The notes under the pieces are model-generated. The model was given only the letters and a program-made list of their open reading frames with translations, made no database searches and was not told the origin of the DNA. Shown here one piece after another: positions 36,356 to 43,277 of a stretch of DNA of 43,277 bases. The translations under genes were made by a program, and so were the position numbers. How positions within the stretch are numbered: the first letter of the stretch is position 1; each line of letters starts with the position of its first letter. Origin of the DNA: Micrococcales bacterium (GTDB taxonomy: Bacteria; Actinomycetota; Actinomycetes; S36-B12; UBA5976); the NCBI GenBank assembly GCA_024640585.1, contig JAHEEQ010000002.1, positions 1-43,277 on the forward strand, given 5' to 3'.

Positions 36356-37050
36356 TACTTAACACCTGCCAAAAGTGAATTCAGAATTGAGGTGAAGAAT
36401 GGCAAACCATCAGTTGTTGGCCCAGTCAACGCTTCAACTGCGTGTTCTGGATGAGGCATTAAGCCAACTACGTTGCCACGAGCATTTGATATTCCGGCGA
36501 TGTCGCGACGTGAACCATTTGGATTGACATCGAGATACCGTGCGATTACACGACCTTCTGCTTCAAGTGCATCTAAAGTTTTTTCGTCGGCGATGTATCC
36601 ACCTTCGCCATTTTTCAATGGAATGACAATTTCTTGACCGATTTCGAAATCTTTCGTCCACAGTGTTGTGTTGTTTTCAATGCGAAGCTTTTGGTCGCGA
36701 CACACAAAATGCTGGTGATCGTTGCGAATCAATGCACCTGGTAGCAAGTGAGATTCACAAAGAATTTGAAACCCGTTGCAAATTCCAAAAATAGGTAATC
36801 CGCCATTTGCCGCTGGAACCAGTTTTTCCATCACAGGGGCAAAGCGCGCAATGGCTCCACAACGCAGGTAGTCGCCATACGAAAAACCACCAGGTAAAAC
36901 CACAGCATCAACTTCATGAAGGTTTGCATCTCCGTGCCAAAGTTCGACTGCTGTTGCGCCCGCTATTCGAATTGCACGTGCGGCATCTCTATCGTCTAGC
37001 GAACCTGGGAAAGTCACTACACCAATTCGGACACCAGAAAGTTCGCTCAC
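36355..37050 (-). CDS. purQ: Phosphoribosylformylglycinamidine synthase glutaminase subunit PurQ
   Basis: Class I glutamine amidotransferase that supplies ammonia to PurL. 231 residues with [17 protein letters not shown], the oxyanion loop [20 protein letters not shown], the nucleophile in [12 protein letters not shown], and the His-Glu pair in MPHPEHAVE. The GTG start forms a GTGA overlap with the purS stop, implying coupled translation of the complex subunits. Confidence 0.96.
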   Translation of the reverse strand: MSELSGVRIGVVTFPGSLDDRDAARAIRIAGATAVELWHGDANLHEVDAVVLPGGFSYGDYLRCGAIARFAPVMEKLVPAANGGLPIFGICNGFQILCESHLLPGALIRNDHQHFVCRDQKLRIENNTTLWTKDFEIGQEIVIPLKNGEGGYIADEKTLDALEAEGRVIARYLDVNPNGSRRDIAGISNARGNVVGLMPHPEHAVEALTGPTTDGLPFFTSILNSLLAGVK

Positions 37051-37295
37051 GCGTTTTCAACCCGCAATTCATAATCTTCAATTACAGGGTTGCTGAGCAA
37101 GTTGCCAGCTAGTTCATGAAGTTTTTTTAGGGTTTCGTCATTTACATCGCCATCAACATCGATAACAAATTGTTTACCTTGGCGCACATTTGAAACCTTG
37201 CCAAGACCTAAGCGAATAAGCGAACCTTGCACTGCGCGACCTTGTGGGTCGAGAATTTCAGACTTCAATCGAACATCGACCACGACACGGGCCAC
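37047..37295 (-). CDS. purS: Phosphoribosylformylglycinamidine synthase subunit PurS
   Basis: Small structural subunit that bridges PurQ and PurL. 82 residues with the usual [36 protein letters not shown], and the C-terminal [14 protein letters not shown] start with AAAGGAGC about 5 nt upstream. It follows a 91-bp gap after purC, the largest break inside the pur cluster, where a weak promoter may lie. Confidence 0.95.
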   Translation of the reverse strand: MARVVVDVRLKSEILDPQGRAVQGSLIRLGLGKVSNVRQGKQFVIDVDGDVNDETLKKLHELAGNLLSNPVIEDYELRVENA

Positions 37296-37361
37296 GCGGC
37301 GCTCCTTTGATAAGGGGTTTTGCGGATATTTAACTCTGAAAAACCAGTAGTTATAGGGCGA

Positions 37362-37390
37362 AGTTTAGTCGACAAAGGCCATTGAACTAA
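37362..37390 (-). promoter_or_regulatory. Weak candidate promoter for purSQL
   Basis: Minus strand TTAGTT (37390-37385) and TAAACT (37367-37362), 17-bp spacer, in the purC-purS gap; the -35 overlaps the purC stop. The -35 is far from consensus. Confidence 0.25.
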
Positions 37391-38271
37391 GACCAGGCAA
37401 GGCCAGTTAGACGCTCGTAAGCCTCAACATATTTCGCGTGAGTGCCCTCTACAACTTCGGCTGGCAAAGCAGGCGGTGGCACGCTTCCCTTGCGATCCCA
37501 ACCGGATGCTGATGAAGTGAGCCAGTCACGCAAAAACTGCTTGTCGAAGGATGGCTGGCTGCCGCCTGGCGCCCAAAGTTCAGCTGGCCAATAACGTGAT
37601 GAGTCTGGAGTCAGCACCTCATCCGCCAGCAAAATCTGACCATCCGTTGATCTGCCAAATTCAAATTTCGTGTCTGCCAAAATTACATTTCGCTCGCGCG
37701 CAATCTTTTCAGCCCGTTGATAGATATCGATTGTTAAATCACGTAAGGTAATCGCGTCCGCTTCACCAATGGTTTTGACAACATGATTGAAATCAACATT
37801 TTCATCATGATCACCAAGTTCTGCCTTTGTGGCAGGTGTGAAAATAGCATTTGGCAATCGCGAGCCGTCGACCAATCCATCTGGCAGTGGATTGCCGCAA
37901 ACAATTTTGTTTTCGTTGTATTCAACCAATCCAGAACCAGTTAGATATCCACGCGCAACACATTCAACTGGAAACATTTCAAGCGACTTGCAAATCATTG
38001 CTCGTCCAGCAACTGACTCAGGAACATCAACACTAATAACATGATTGGGAGCTATGTCTTTTAGTTTGTCGAACCACCAAAGAGAAAGAGCCGTGAGGAT
38101 TTTTCCTTTGTCTGGAATTTCAGTTGGCATCACCCAGTCGTATGCGCTTATTCGATCGCTTGCAACAAACAAAAGTTGACTGTCTGGGGTTCTATAGAGA
38201 TCTCGAACTTTGCCGGAATATATATGAGTAAAACCCGAAGGCAATTCGTAATTGGTTGGTTTGATTTCCAC
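37387..38271 (-). CDS. purC: SAICAR synthetase PurC
   Basis: Phosphoribosylaminoimidazole-succinocarboxamide synthase, joining CAIR with aspartate. 294 residues: HIYSGKVRDLYRT, VASDRISAYDWVMPTEIPDKG, CVARGYLTGSGLVEY, IIFTPATKAELGDHDENV (here NAIFTPATK) and LADTKFEFGR, LADEVLTPDSSRYWPA. The GTG start sits 5 nt after the purB stop. The longer (about 300-residue) eukaryote-like/actinobacterial form is seen rather than the 240-residue Bacillus form. Confidence 0.95.
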   Translation of the reverse strand: MEIKPTNYELPSGFTHIYSGKVRDLYRTPDSQLLFVASDRISAYDWVMPTEIPDKGKILTALSLWWFDKLKDIAPNHVISVDVPESVAGRAMICKSLEMFPVECVARGYLTGSGLVEYNENKIVCGNPLPDGLVDGSRLPNAIFTPATKAELGDHDENVDFNHVVKTIGEADAITLRDLTIDIYQRAEKIARERNVILADTKFEFGRSTDGQILLADEVLTPDSSRYWPAELWAPGGSQPSFDKQFLRDWLTSSASGWDRKGSVPPPALPAEVVEGTHAKYVEAYERLTGLAWS

Positions 38272-38276
38272 AAGAC

Positions 38277-39701
38277 CTACAAAATTGATGCAGGCGAGTA
38301 AGTAGCTGCTTCTGGATTTAGTGAAGCAATTGATTCGATTTGTTCGACAACTGCCGCAACTTGTGAAACCGCTGCGCCAGTAAATTCCATAGGAGACTTC
38401 ATCAAATTGTTGATTTCTTCGGCTGATAATTGCAGGCGACCATCTTCAGCAAGTCGTTCAACCAAGTTGTTGGTTCCACCCTCGCGAAGCGAAAGTGCAG
38501 TTGCGACTGCATGTTCTTTGATTGCTTCGTGTGCCACTTCACGGCCTACACCTTTTCGGACTGCTGCCATCAATACTTTAGTTGTTGCGAGGAACGGCAA
38601 ATTGCGCGCCAATTCTTTTTCAATAACAGCAGGGAAAGCGCCAAATTCATCTAAGACAGTTAGGAAAGTCTCAAATAATCCGTCAATTGCAAAAAATGCA
38701 TCGGCAAGTGCCACCCGGCGAACAACAGAACAGGCCACATCACCTTCATTCCATTGACCGCCTGCAAGTTCCGCAGTCATATTTGCATATCCGCGCAAAA
38801 TAACTGCAAAACCATTAACGCGCTCACACGAGCGAGTATTCATTTTGTGAGGCATTGCGCTTGATCCAACTTGGCCCGCTTTAAATCCTTCAGTTACAAG
38901 TTCAAGCCCAGCCATCAATCGAATTGTGTGAGCGAGGCTTGAAGGACCTGCTGCTAATTGCACGAGTGCGCTAGTTACATCATGATCTAGCGAACGCGGG
39001 TAAACCTGACCAACCGAAGTTAGAACACTTTCAAATCCAAGATGCTCGGCGATTGCGCTTTCTAGTTTTGCAAGTTTCTTTTCGTCACCATCTAGTAAAT
39101 CCAGCATGTCTTGCGCAGTTCCTACTGGTCCTTTGATGCCGCGCAATGGATAGCGAACGATTAAATCTTCAAGGCGATCAAATGCAATCAACATTTCGTC
39201 TGCAGCGGATGCAAATCGCTTTCCTAGTGTGGTGATTTGGGCTGGAACATTGTGTGAGCGCCCTGTAAGTGGAGTTTCTTCATACTGCTGTGCCATATTC
39301 GCCAAACGCACCAAAGTCGCAATTGCACGGATATGAATTAACTGCAAAGATTGCAAAATTTGAAGTTGTTCGACATTTTCCGTTAGATCGCGCGAAGTCA
39401 TACCTTTATGAATTTGTTCATGGCTAGCCAATGCGCAGAATTCTTCGATGCGAGCTTTGACATCGTGACGTGTGACTGCTTCCCTTGCCGCAATTGAGGC
39501 AAGATCGATTTGATCAATAACTTTTTCGTAGGCTGCAATTGCATCTTTTGGAACTTCGATTCCAGCATCAGCCTGCGCTTTAAGCACTGCAACCCAAAGT
39601 TGTCTTTCGAGGCGAACTTTATTTTCGGCTGACCAAATTACTGCCATCTCTTCAGAGGCATACCGATTTGCCAAAACGTTTGCAATGCGTGGCTTAGTCA
39701 C
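38277..39701 (-). CDS. purB: Adenylosuccinate lyase PurB
   Basis: Fumarase/aspartase-superfamily lyase acting on SAICAR and adenylosuccinate. 474 residues with the catalytic signature SSAMPHKMN, SRDLTENVEQLQ, TPLTGRSHNVPAQ and GPVGTAQDMLDLL. Start is GTG 39701, 12 nt after the purD stop, with only a weak GAGAG ahead. It serves both the IMP branch (with PurC) and the AMP branch (with PurA, also in this cluster). Confidence 0.95.
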   Translation of the reverse strand: MTKPRIANVLANRYASEEMAVIWSAENKVRLERQLWVAVLKAQADAGIEVPKDAIAAYEKVIDQIDLASIAAREAVTRHDVKARIEEFCALASHEQIHKGMTSRDLTENVEQLQILQSLQLIHIRAIATLVRLANMAQQYEETPLTGRSHNVPAQITTLGKRFASAADEMLIAFDRLEDLIVRYPLRGIKGPVGTAQDMLDLLDGDEKKLAKLESAIAEHLGFESVLTSVGQVYPRSLDHDVTSALVQLAAGPSSLAHTIRLMAGLELVTEGFKAGQVGSSAMPHKMNTRSCERVNGFAVILRGYANMTAELAGGQWNEGDVACSVVRRVALADAFFAIDGLFETFLTVLDEFGAFPAVIEKELARNLPFLATTKVLMAAVRKGVGREVAHEAIKEHAVATALSLREGGTNNLVERLAEDGRLQLSAEEINNLMKSPMEFTGAAVSQVAAVVEQIESIASLNPEAATYSPASIL

Positions 39702-39713
39702 TGGCTCATTCTC

Positions 39714-40970
39714 TCAGTTGGCTGCTTTTTGAGCGATATCCGTGCGGAAATGTGCACCGCGGATGCTTATTTGGCCCACAGCTTCGTAAGCCCGAGCCCG
39801 TGCAGTTTTGAGATCAGGGCCAGTGGCAGTCACTGAAAGTACTCGTCCACCTGCAGTCACAATCTCGCCATCCTTGGCAGCAGTTCCGGCATGAAGCACC
39901 CTGACATTTGGCAATGATGTCGTGCGATCAAGCCCGTTAATGACATCTCCTAAAACCGGAGAATCTGGATACTTCTCACTTGCTATTACAACTGTTACTG
40001 CAGATTCATTTGACCACTCAAGAGGTGGAAGATCGTTCAACTTTCCATTTGCTGCCGCGTAAAGTACGGATGCAAGAGGAGTTTTCAATCTAGACAAAAC
40101 AACTTGAGTCTCAGGATCGCCAAAACGCGCATTGAACTCAATGACTTTTGGACCTTTAGAAGTGATTGCAAGTCCAACAAACAAAACTCCACTAAATGGT
40201 GTGCCGAGATTTTTCATGTGATCAATTACTGGTTGACCAATTTTGTTTACGACTACTTCATTCAAGTCAGTTTGCGCCCATGGAAGTGGTGAATAAGCAC
40301 CCATACCGCCAGTGTTTGGACCCGCATCATTATTGCCAACACGTTTGAAATCTTGTGCTGGCTGAAGCGGCACGACGCTTGTTCCATCGCAAAGCAAAAA
40401 CAATGAAACTTCCGGTCCATCTAGAAATTCTTCGACAACAACTTTTGCGTCTATATTGGAAAAACATTCGGCAGCATGCGCTAGTGCCTCCGATTTTTCA
40501 GATGTGACAACTACACCTTTGCCAGCAGCTAAACCATCATCTTTGATTACAAATGGTGCGCCAAACTCTTCCATTGCATTTTCGACTTCTGAAAGATTCG
40601 AGCAGGTGTATGAATTTGCTGTTGGTACATTTGCAGCGGTCATAATTTCTTTTGCAAAAGATTTACTCGCCTCAAGTTTTGCGGCTTCGCGCATCGGCCC
40701 AAAACATGCAATGCCAGCCGAAATAATCGCATCTGCAGCTCCATGTGCAAGTGGAACTTCCGGACCAATCACAACTAGATCAACAGTTAAGTCTTGGGCT
40801 AATTTTGTGATCGCATCAGCATCTTTAACGTCAATTGGATGAGTAGGCACTTGCAATGCAATGCCGGCATTTCCTGGGGCACAATCGACTGATTCTGTGA
40901 TTGGGTCAGCCAACAAAGACTGCACAATCGCGTGCTCGCGAGCACCCGAGCCAATCACCAAAATTTTCAC
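39714..40970 (-). CDS. purD: Phosphoribosylamine-glycine ligase PurD
   Basis: ATP-grasp ligase that adds glycine to phosphoribosylamine. 418 residues: N-terminal KILVIGSGAREHAIVQSL, VVIGPEVPLAHG, ATP-grasp loop KDDGLAAGKGVVV, DFKRVGNNDAGPNTGGMGAY and EFNARFGDPETQVV. The GTG at 40970 lies 6 nt after a near-perfect TAAAAT -10 box and has no ribosome site, so it is probably leaderless and has its own promoter within the cluster. purB follows after 12 nt. Confidence 0.95.
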   Translation of the reverse strand: MKILVIGSGAREHAIVQSLLADPITESVDCAPGNAGIALQVPTHPIDVKDADAITKLAQDLTVDLVVIGPEVPLAHGAADAIISAGIACFGPMREAAKLEASKSFAKEIMTAANVPTANSYTCSNLSEVENAMEEFGAPFVIKDDGLAAGKGVVVTSEKSEALAHAAECFSNIDAKVVVEEFLDGPEVSLFLLCDGTSVVPLQPAQDFKRVGNNDAGPNTGGMGAYSPLPWAQTDLNEVVVNKIGQPVIDHMKNLGTPFSGVLFVGLAITSKGPKVIEFNARFGDPETQVVLSRLKTPLASVLYAAANGKLNDLPPLEWSNESAVTVVIASEKYPDSPVLGDVINGLDRTTSLPNVRVLHAGTAAKDGEIVTAGGRVLSVTATGPDLKTARARAYEAVGQISIRGAHFRTDIAQKAAN

Positions 40971-40976
40971 TAGTGA

Positions 40977-40982
40977 ATTTTA
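40977..40982 (-). promoter_or_regulatory. -10 box for leaderless purD transcript
   Basis: Minus strand TAAAAT, spacer TCACTA (6 nt), then GTG. It is the best -10 of the leaderless-type sites in the window, inside the 24-bp gap after the aminotransferase gene. Confidence 0.5.
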
Positions 40983-40994
40983 CTCTGCAAAGGC

Positions 40995-42326
40995 TTAGCC
41001 TTCGTAATGCTTATCCATGACTGTAAATACCAGTTCAAGCTTCTCTAGAGCCTCACGCACTTCAGCCTCAGAAATATTGCAAGGTGGCACAACATGCAAT
41101 CGATTTGCGGCCGTAAATGGCAACAATCCATTTGCTTTACAAGTTGCAACTAGTTCAGCCATTACTGGTGATGGTCCCGCAGCTGGTGCTACTGGTCTGC
41201 GAGTCTTTTGGTCGTGCACAAGATCTAGTGCCCAAAAAACTCCCAAGCCACGAACTTCACCAATTAATGGATGACGGGCTGCAAGTTCACGTAGACCTGG
41301 ACCAAGTATTTCGTTTCCAATTCGTTCTGAATTTTCAACAATTTTCTCTTCGCGCATCGCATTAATAGTTGCTACTGCTGATGCGGTTGCGATTGGGTGA
41401 CCAGAATATGTGAGGCCACCTGGGAATACTTTGGAGTCGAAAGTCGCAGCAATTTCATCACTGATGATTACGCCACCAAGTGGGATGTAGCCGCTGTTCA
41501 CACCTTTTGCAAAAACAATTAAGTCTGGCTTGATGTTGAAGTGTTCAAACGCAAACCATTTTCCGGTTCGACCAAATCCAGCCATGACTTCATCTGCGAT
41601 GTAAACAATATTGTGCTGTTCGCAAAGTGCTTTTACACCTTCTAAATATCCTGGCGGTGGAATTAAAACGCCGCCAGTGCCAACAACAGATTCCAAAAGA
41701 ATGCAAGCAATCGATTGTGGACCTTCCGCAGCAATTACATCTGCAAGGTGTGCAAGTGCTCGCTCAGTTTCTTGTTCTGGTGATTCTGACCAAAAGTTTG
41801 AACGGTACGGGAACGGCCCAAAGAAATGTACGTGACCCATTGAGTATTCGTTTGGAATTCGGCGCCAATCGCCTGTGGCATTAATTGCCGCACCTGTATT
41901 GCCGTGATACGAACGGTAGTAAGAAAGAACTTTGGTTTTGCCGGTGTGCAAACGAGCCATGCGAATAGCATTTTCTATAGCGTCTGCTCCACCATTTGTA
42001 AAGAAAACTTTGTTGAAGCCATCAGGCGCAACTTCGGAAATAAGTTTTGCTGCTTCACCTCTTGACTTAACTGCGTGTTGTGGTGCGATGGTTGCCATTA
42101 CGTCCGCTTGTTCTTTTATTGCGGCAATAACTTTGGGATGTTGGTGACCAATGTTTGTATTCACGAGCTGACTTGAAATATCTAGATACTTGTTGCCGTC
42201 GTAATCCCAAAGATATGACCCTGCGGTTTTTTCAACAACAAGCGGGTTCAAAGTTCCTTGTGCCGACCATGAATGGAACACATGTTGGCGGTCTAAATCA
42301 AATACGTATTTACCTAAGTCGCTCAT
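40995..42326 (-). CDS. Class III (omega) aminotransferase
   Basis: 443-residue pyridoxal-phosphate enzyme of the class III fold used for omega-amino acids, taurine/beta-alanine, GABA or ornithine. Visible are FTNGGADAIENAIRMAR, SYHGNTGAA, IADEVMAGFGRTGKWFAFEH with the PLP-contacting Asp, and the Schiff-base lysine region FAKGVNSGYIPLGG. The segment HFFGPFPYRSNFW and the pyruvate-dependent class resemble beta-alanine/taurine-pyruvate aminotransferases, but the substrate is not certain. It lies between a GNAT gene and purD, an unexpected place; start ATG 42326, without a clear ribosome site. Confidence 0.85.
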   Translation of the reverse strand: MSDLGKYVFDLDRQHVFHSWSAQGTLNPLVVEKTAGSYLWDYDGNKYLDISSQLVNTNIGHQHPKVIAAIKEQADVMATIAPQHAVKSRGEAAKLISEVAPDGFNKVFFTNGGADAIENAIRMARLHTGKTKVLSYYRSYHGNTGAAINATGDWRRIPNEYSMGHVHFFGPFPYRSNFWSESPEQETERALAHLADVIAAEGPQSIACILLESVVGTGGVLIPPPGYLEGVKALCEQHNIVYIADEVMAGFGRTGKWFAFEHFNIKPDLIVFAKGVNSGYIPLGGVIISDEIAATFDSKVFPGGLTYSGHPIATASAVATINAMREEKIVENSERIGNEILGPGLRELAARHPLIGEVRGLGVFWALDLVHDQKTRRPVAPAAGPSPVMAELVATCKANGLLPFTAANRLHVVPPCNISEAEVREALEKLELVFTVMDKHYEG

Positions 42327-42337
42327 AGCGCGTCAGG

Positions 42338-42991
42338 CTACTCTCCGTAGACCCGCTCTTCTAGGCGCGTCTGCACTTTTGGCCATTCTTCAACAGTTAT
42401 TGAGAATAGAACTGTGTCTCGAACCGTGCCATCTGCCCTACGCTGGTAGCGACGCAATACCCCTTCATAGGTAGCGCCGAGGCGAGCTATGGCTTGTTGG
42501 GATCTGACATTGCGAATGTCGGTTTTTAGTTGGACTCGACCCATTCCCAATTCTTCAAACGCGTATTTGAGAAGTAGGAGTTTGGTCTCAGGATTCACTT
42601 TAGTTGCCCAGACATCTTTGACGTAGGTAGTGGCACCAATTTCGGTTCGTGCATCATTTGCAGAAGTATCTAGAAAAGAAGTCGTTCCAACAATTTTATT
42701 TGTTGAATTTTCTCGAACGACCCATGGTTGCCATGGGCTATCTGCAATTCTCGATTTGAATGGCACCAGCATTTCTTCAACAGATTTTGGTCGACTTACC
42801 GCAAACTCCCAGAGGGCATCATCATTAAGCACATCGAAAAGTTCCGGCACATCATTTTCGTTTTGAGTCGAAACCGTCACATACTTTCCTGCTAAAACTG
42901 TGTTTAATGGAACTGGCCAAATAGTTTTTTGCCAAACTGAATCGGATGGTCTCGAATCAACTTTCGCTTCAAAGCGAGGGAGGTCTTGCAT
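42338..42991 (-). CDS. GNAT N-acetyltransferase (RimJ/RimL-like)
   Basis: 217 residues. GNAT fold with LLKYAFEELGMGRVQLKTD and the RimJ-like NVRSQQAIARLGATYEGVLRR, YQRRADGTVRDTVLFSI. Acetylation target is unknown. A 25-residue N-terminal extension precedes the fold, and the chosen ATG lies 2 nt after the purA stop with little ribosome site, so re-initiation coupled to purA is likely; a shorter product is possible. It is followed after 11 nt by the aminotransferase gene. Confidence 0.78.
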   Translation of the reverse strand: MQDLPRFEAKVDSRPSDSVWQKTIWPVPLNTVLAGKYVTVSTQNENDVPELFDVLNDDALWEFAVSRPKSVEEMLVPFKSRIADSPWQPWVVRENSTNKIVGTTSFLDTSANDARTEIGATTYVKDVWATKVNPETKLLLLKYAFEELGMGRVQLKTDIRNVRSQQAIARLGATYEGVLRRYQRRADGTVRDTVLFSITVEEWPKVQTRLEERVYGE

Positions 42992-42993
42992 GC

Positions 42994-43277
42994 CTAGTCG
43001 ATTAGATCATGCACTGAAATAGTTGCATTTCTGTCTTGACCAACACCAATTGCACTAATGCGGGCACCAGAAACTTTTTCTAAGAAACGCACGTAATCTT
43101 GAGCATTCTTTGGTAGGTCTTCGAATGTGCGGCAATTGCTGATGTCAGTTTTCCAACCTGGCAAGTTTTCGTAAATCGGTTTTGCATGGTGGAAGTCAGT
43201 TTGTGAAGCTGGAAGCTCTTCAACACGCATTCCATCTACTTCATACGCAACACAAACTGGAATTTCATCCCAGTCGC
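42994..43277 (-). CDS. purA: Adenylosuccinate synthetase PurA (C-terminal fragment, cut by window edge)
   Basis: Only the last 94 codons lie in the window. The fragment reads [19 protein letters not shown] and later [20 protein letters not shown], matching the PurA C-terminal domain that binds GDP/substrate, and ends [16 protein letters not shown]. It catalyses the GTP-dependent addition of aspartate to IMP, giving adenylosuccinate for PurB. It heads the minus-strand purine cluster, followed by the GNAT gene. Confidence 0.93.
   Translation of the reverse strand, partial: DWDEIPVCVAYEVDGMRVEELPASQTDFHHAKPIYENLPGWKTDISNCRTFEDLPKNAQDYVRFLEKVSGARISAIGVGQDRNATISVHDLID

Noticed and set aside
37296..37386. 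Purine riboswitch or PurR-type box before purS
   Set aside because: The 91-bp gap lacks the conserved purine-aptamer core, and no clear inverted operator was found; only a weak promoter candidate remains.

Overview
The window looks like a core-genome segment of a small, streamlined actinobacterium of modest G+C, most probably a freshwater acI-type (Nanopelagicales, 'Ca. Planktophila/Nanopelagicus'-like) organism. The evidence is a set of actinobacteria-specific genes (a BldC-like regulator, DUF3073, the ultra-short bS22/AURKAIP1-type protein with its neighbouring excisionase-like HTH gene, Fe-S-type PurF, short MenE, ClpC with UVR domain) together with A+T-rich codon use, very tight packing, many 1-8 bp gene overlaps and no mobile DNA. 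The taxonomic call is inference.

Layout. 1-3.2 kb: menaquinone genes, menB (cut by the left edge) divergent from menE-menA. 3.0-7.6 kb: a minus-strand system II cytochrome c maturation operon (histidine phosphatase, TlpA/ResA lipoprotein, CcdA, ResB, CcsB, small membrane protein). 7.6-13.7 kb: hemD (CobA-HemD type) behind its own promoter and a structured leader, a glutaredoxin-HAD fusion, an acyltransferase, bS22, an HTH protein, acuC and proC. Recalled from memory, M. tuberculosis has much the same order from proC to menB, but with hemA, hemC and hemB next to hemD; they are absent here. 13.7-17.9 kb: a Cys-rich conserved protein, two minus-strand genes including a sigma-region-4/zinc-anti-sigma/transmembrane composite, then radA, a 59-aa helix-hairpin-helix protein and an anchored extracellular protein. 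17.9-23.3 kb: clpC and ppc, divergent. 23.3-30.7 kb: argA, lysS, coaX, nadC, nadB, panC, a DUF2520 (possible ketopantoate reductase) gene and a BldC-like gene, all on the minus strand: cofactor biosynthesis for NAD and CoA. 30.9 kb: DUF3073. 31.1-43.3 kb: a purine cluster on the minus strand, read purA (cut by the right edge), GNAT, class III aminotransferase, purD, purB, purC, purS, purQ, purL, SCP-like, purF, purM.

How it fits together. The genes support menaquinone-linked respiration with c-type cytochromes, IMP/AMP synthesis, NAD and CoA synthesis, anaplerotic CO2 fixation (Ppc), arginine entry (ArgA), proteolysis (ClpC) and DNA repair (RadA). The notable departures from an ordinary actinobacterium are the isolated hemD with a 5' leader containing two strong hairpins, the sigma/anti-sigma-like membrane protein, the glutaredoxin-HAD fusion, the empty panD slot, radA without disA, a BldC-like protein with a metal-binding-like tail, and repeated start codons placed 6-7 nt after a TANNNT box, which points to leaderless transcripts.

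No tRNA, rRNA, CRISPR, insertion sequence, prophage or defence locus was seen. No intergenic stretch exceeds about 210 bp.
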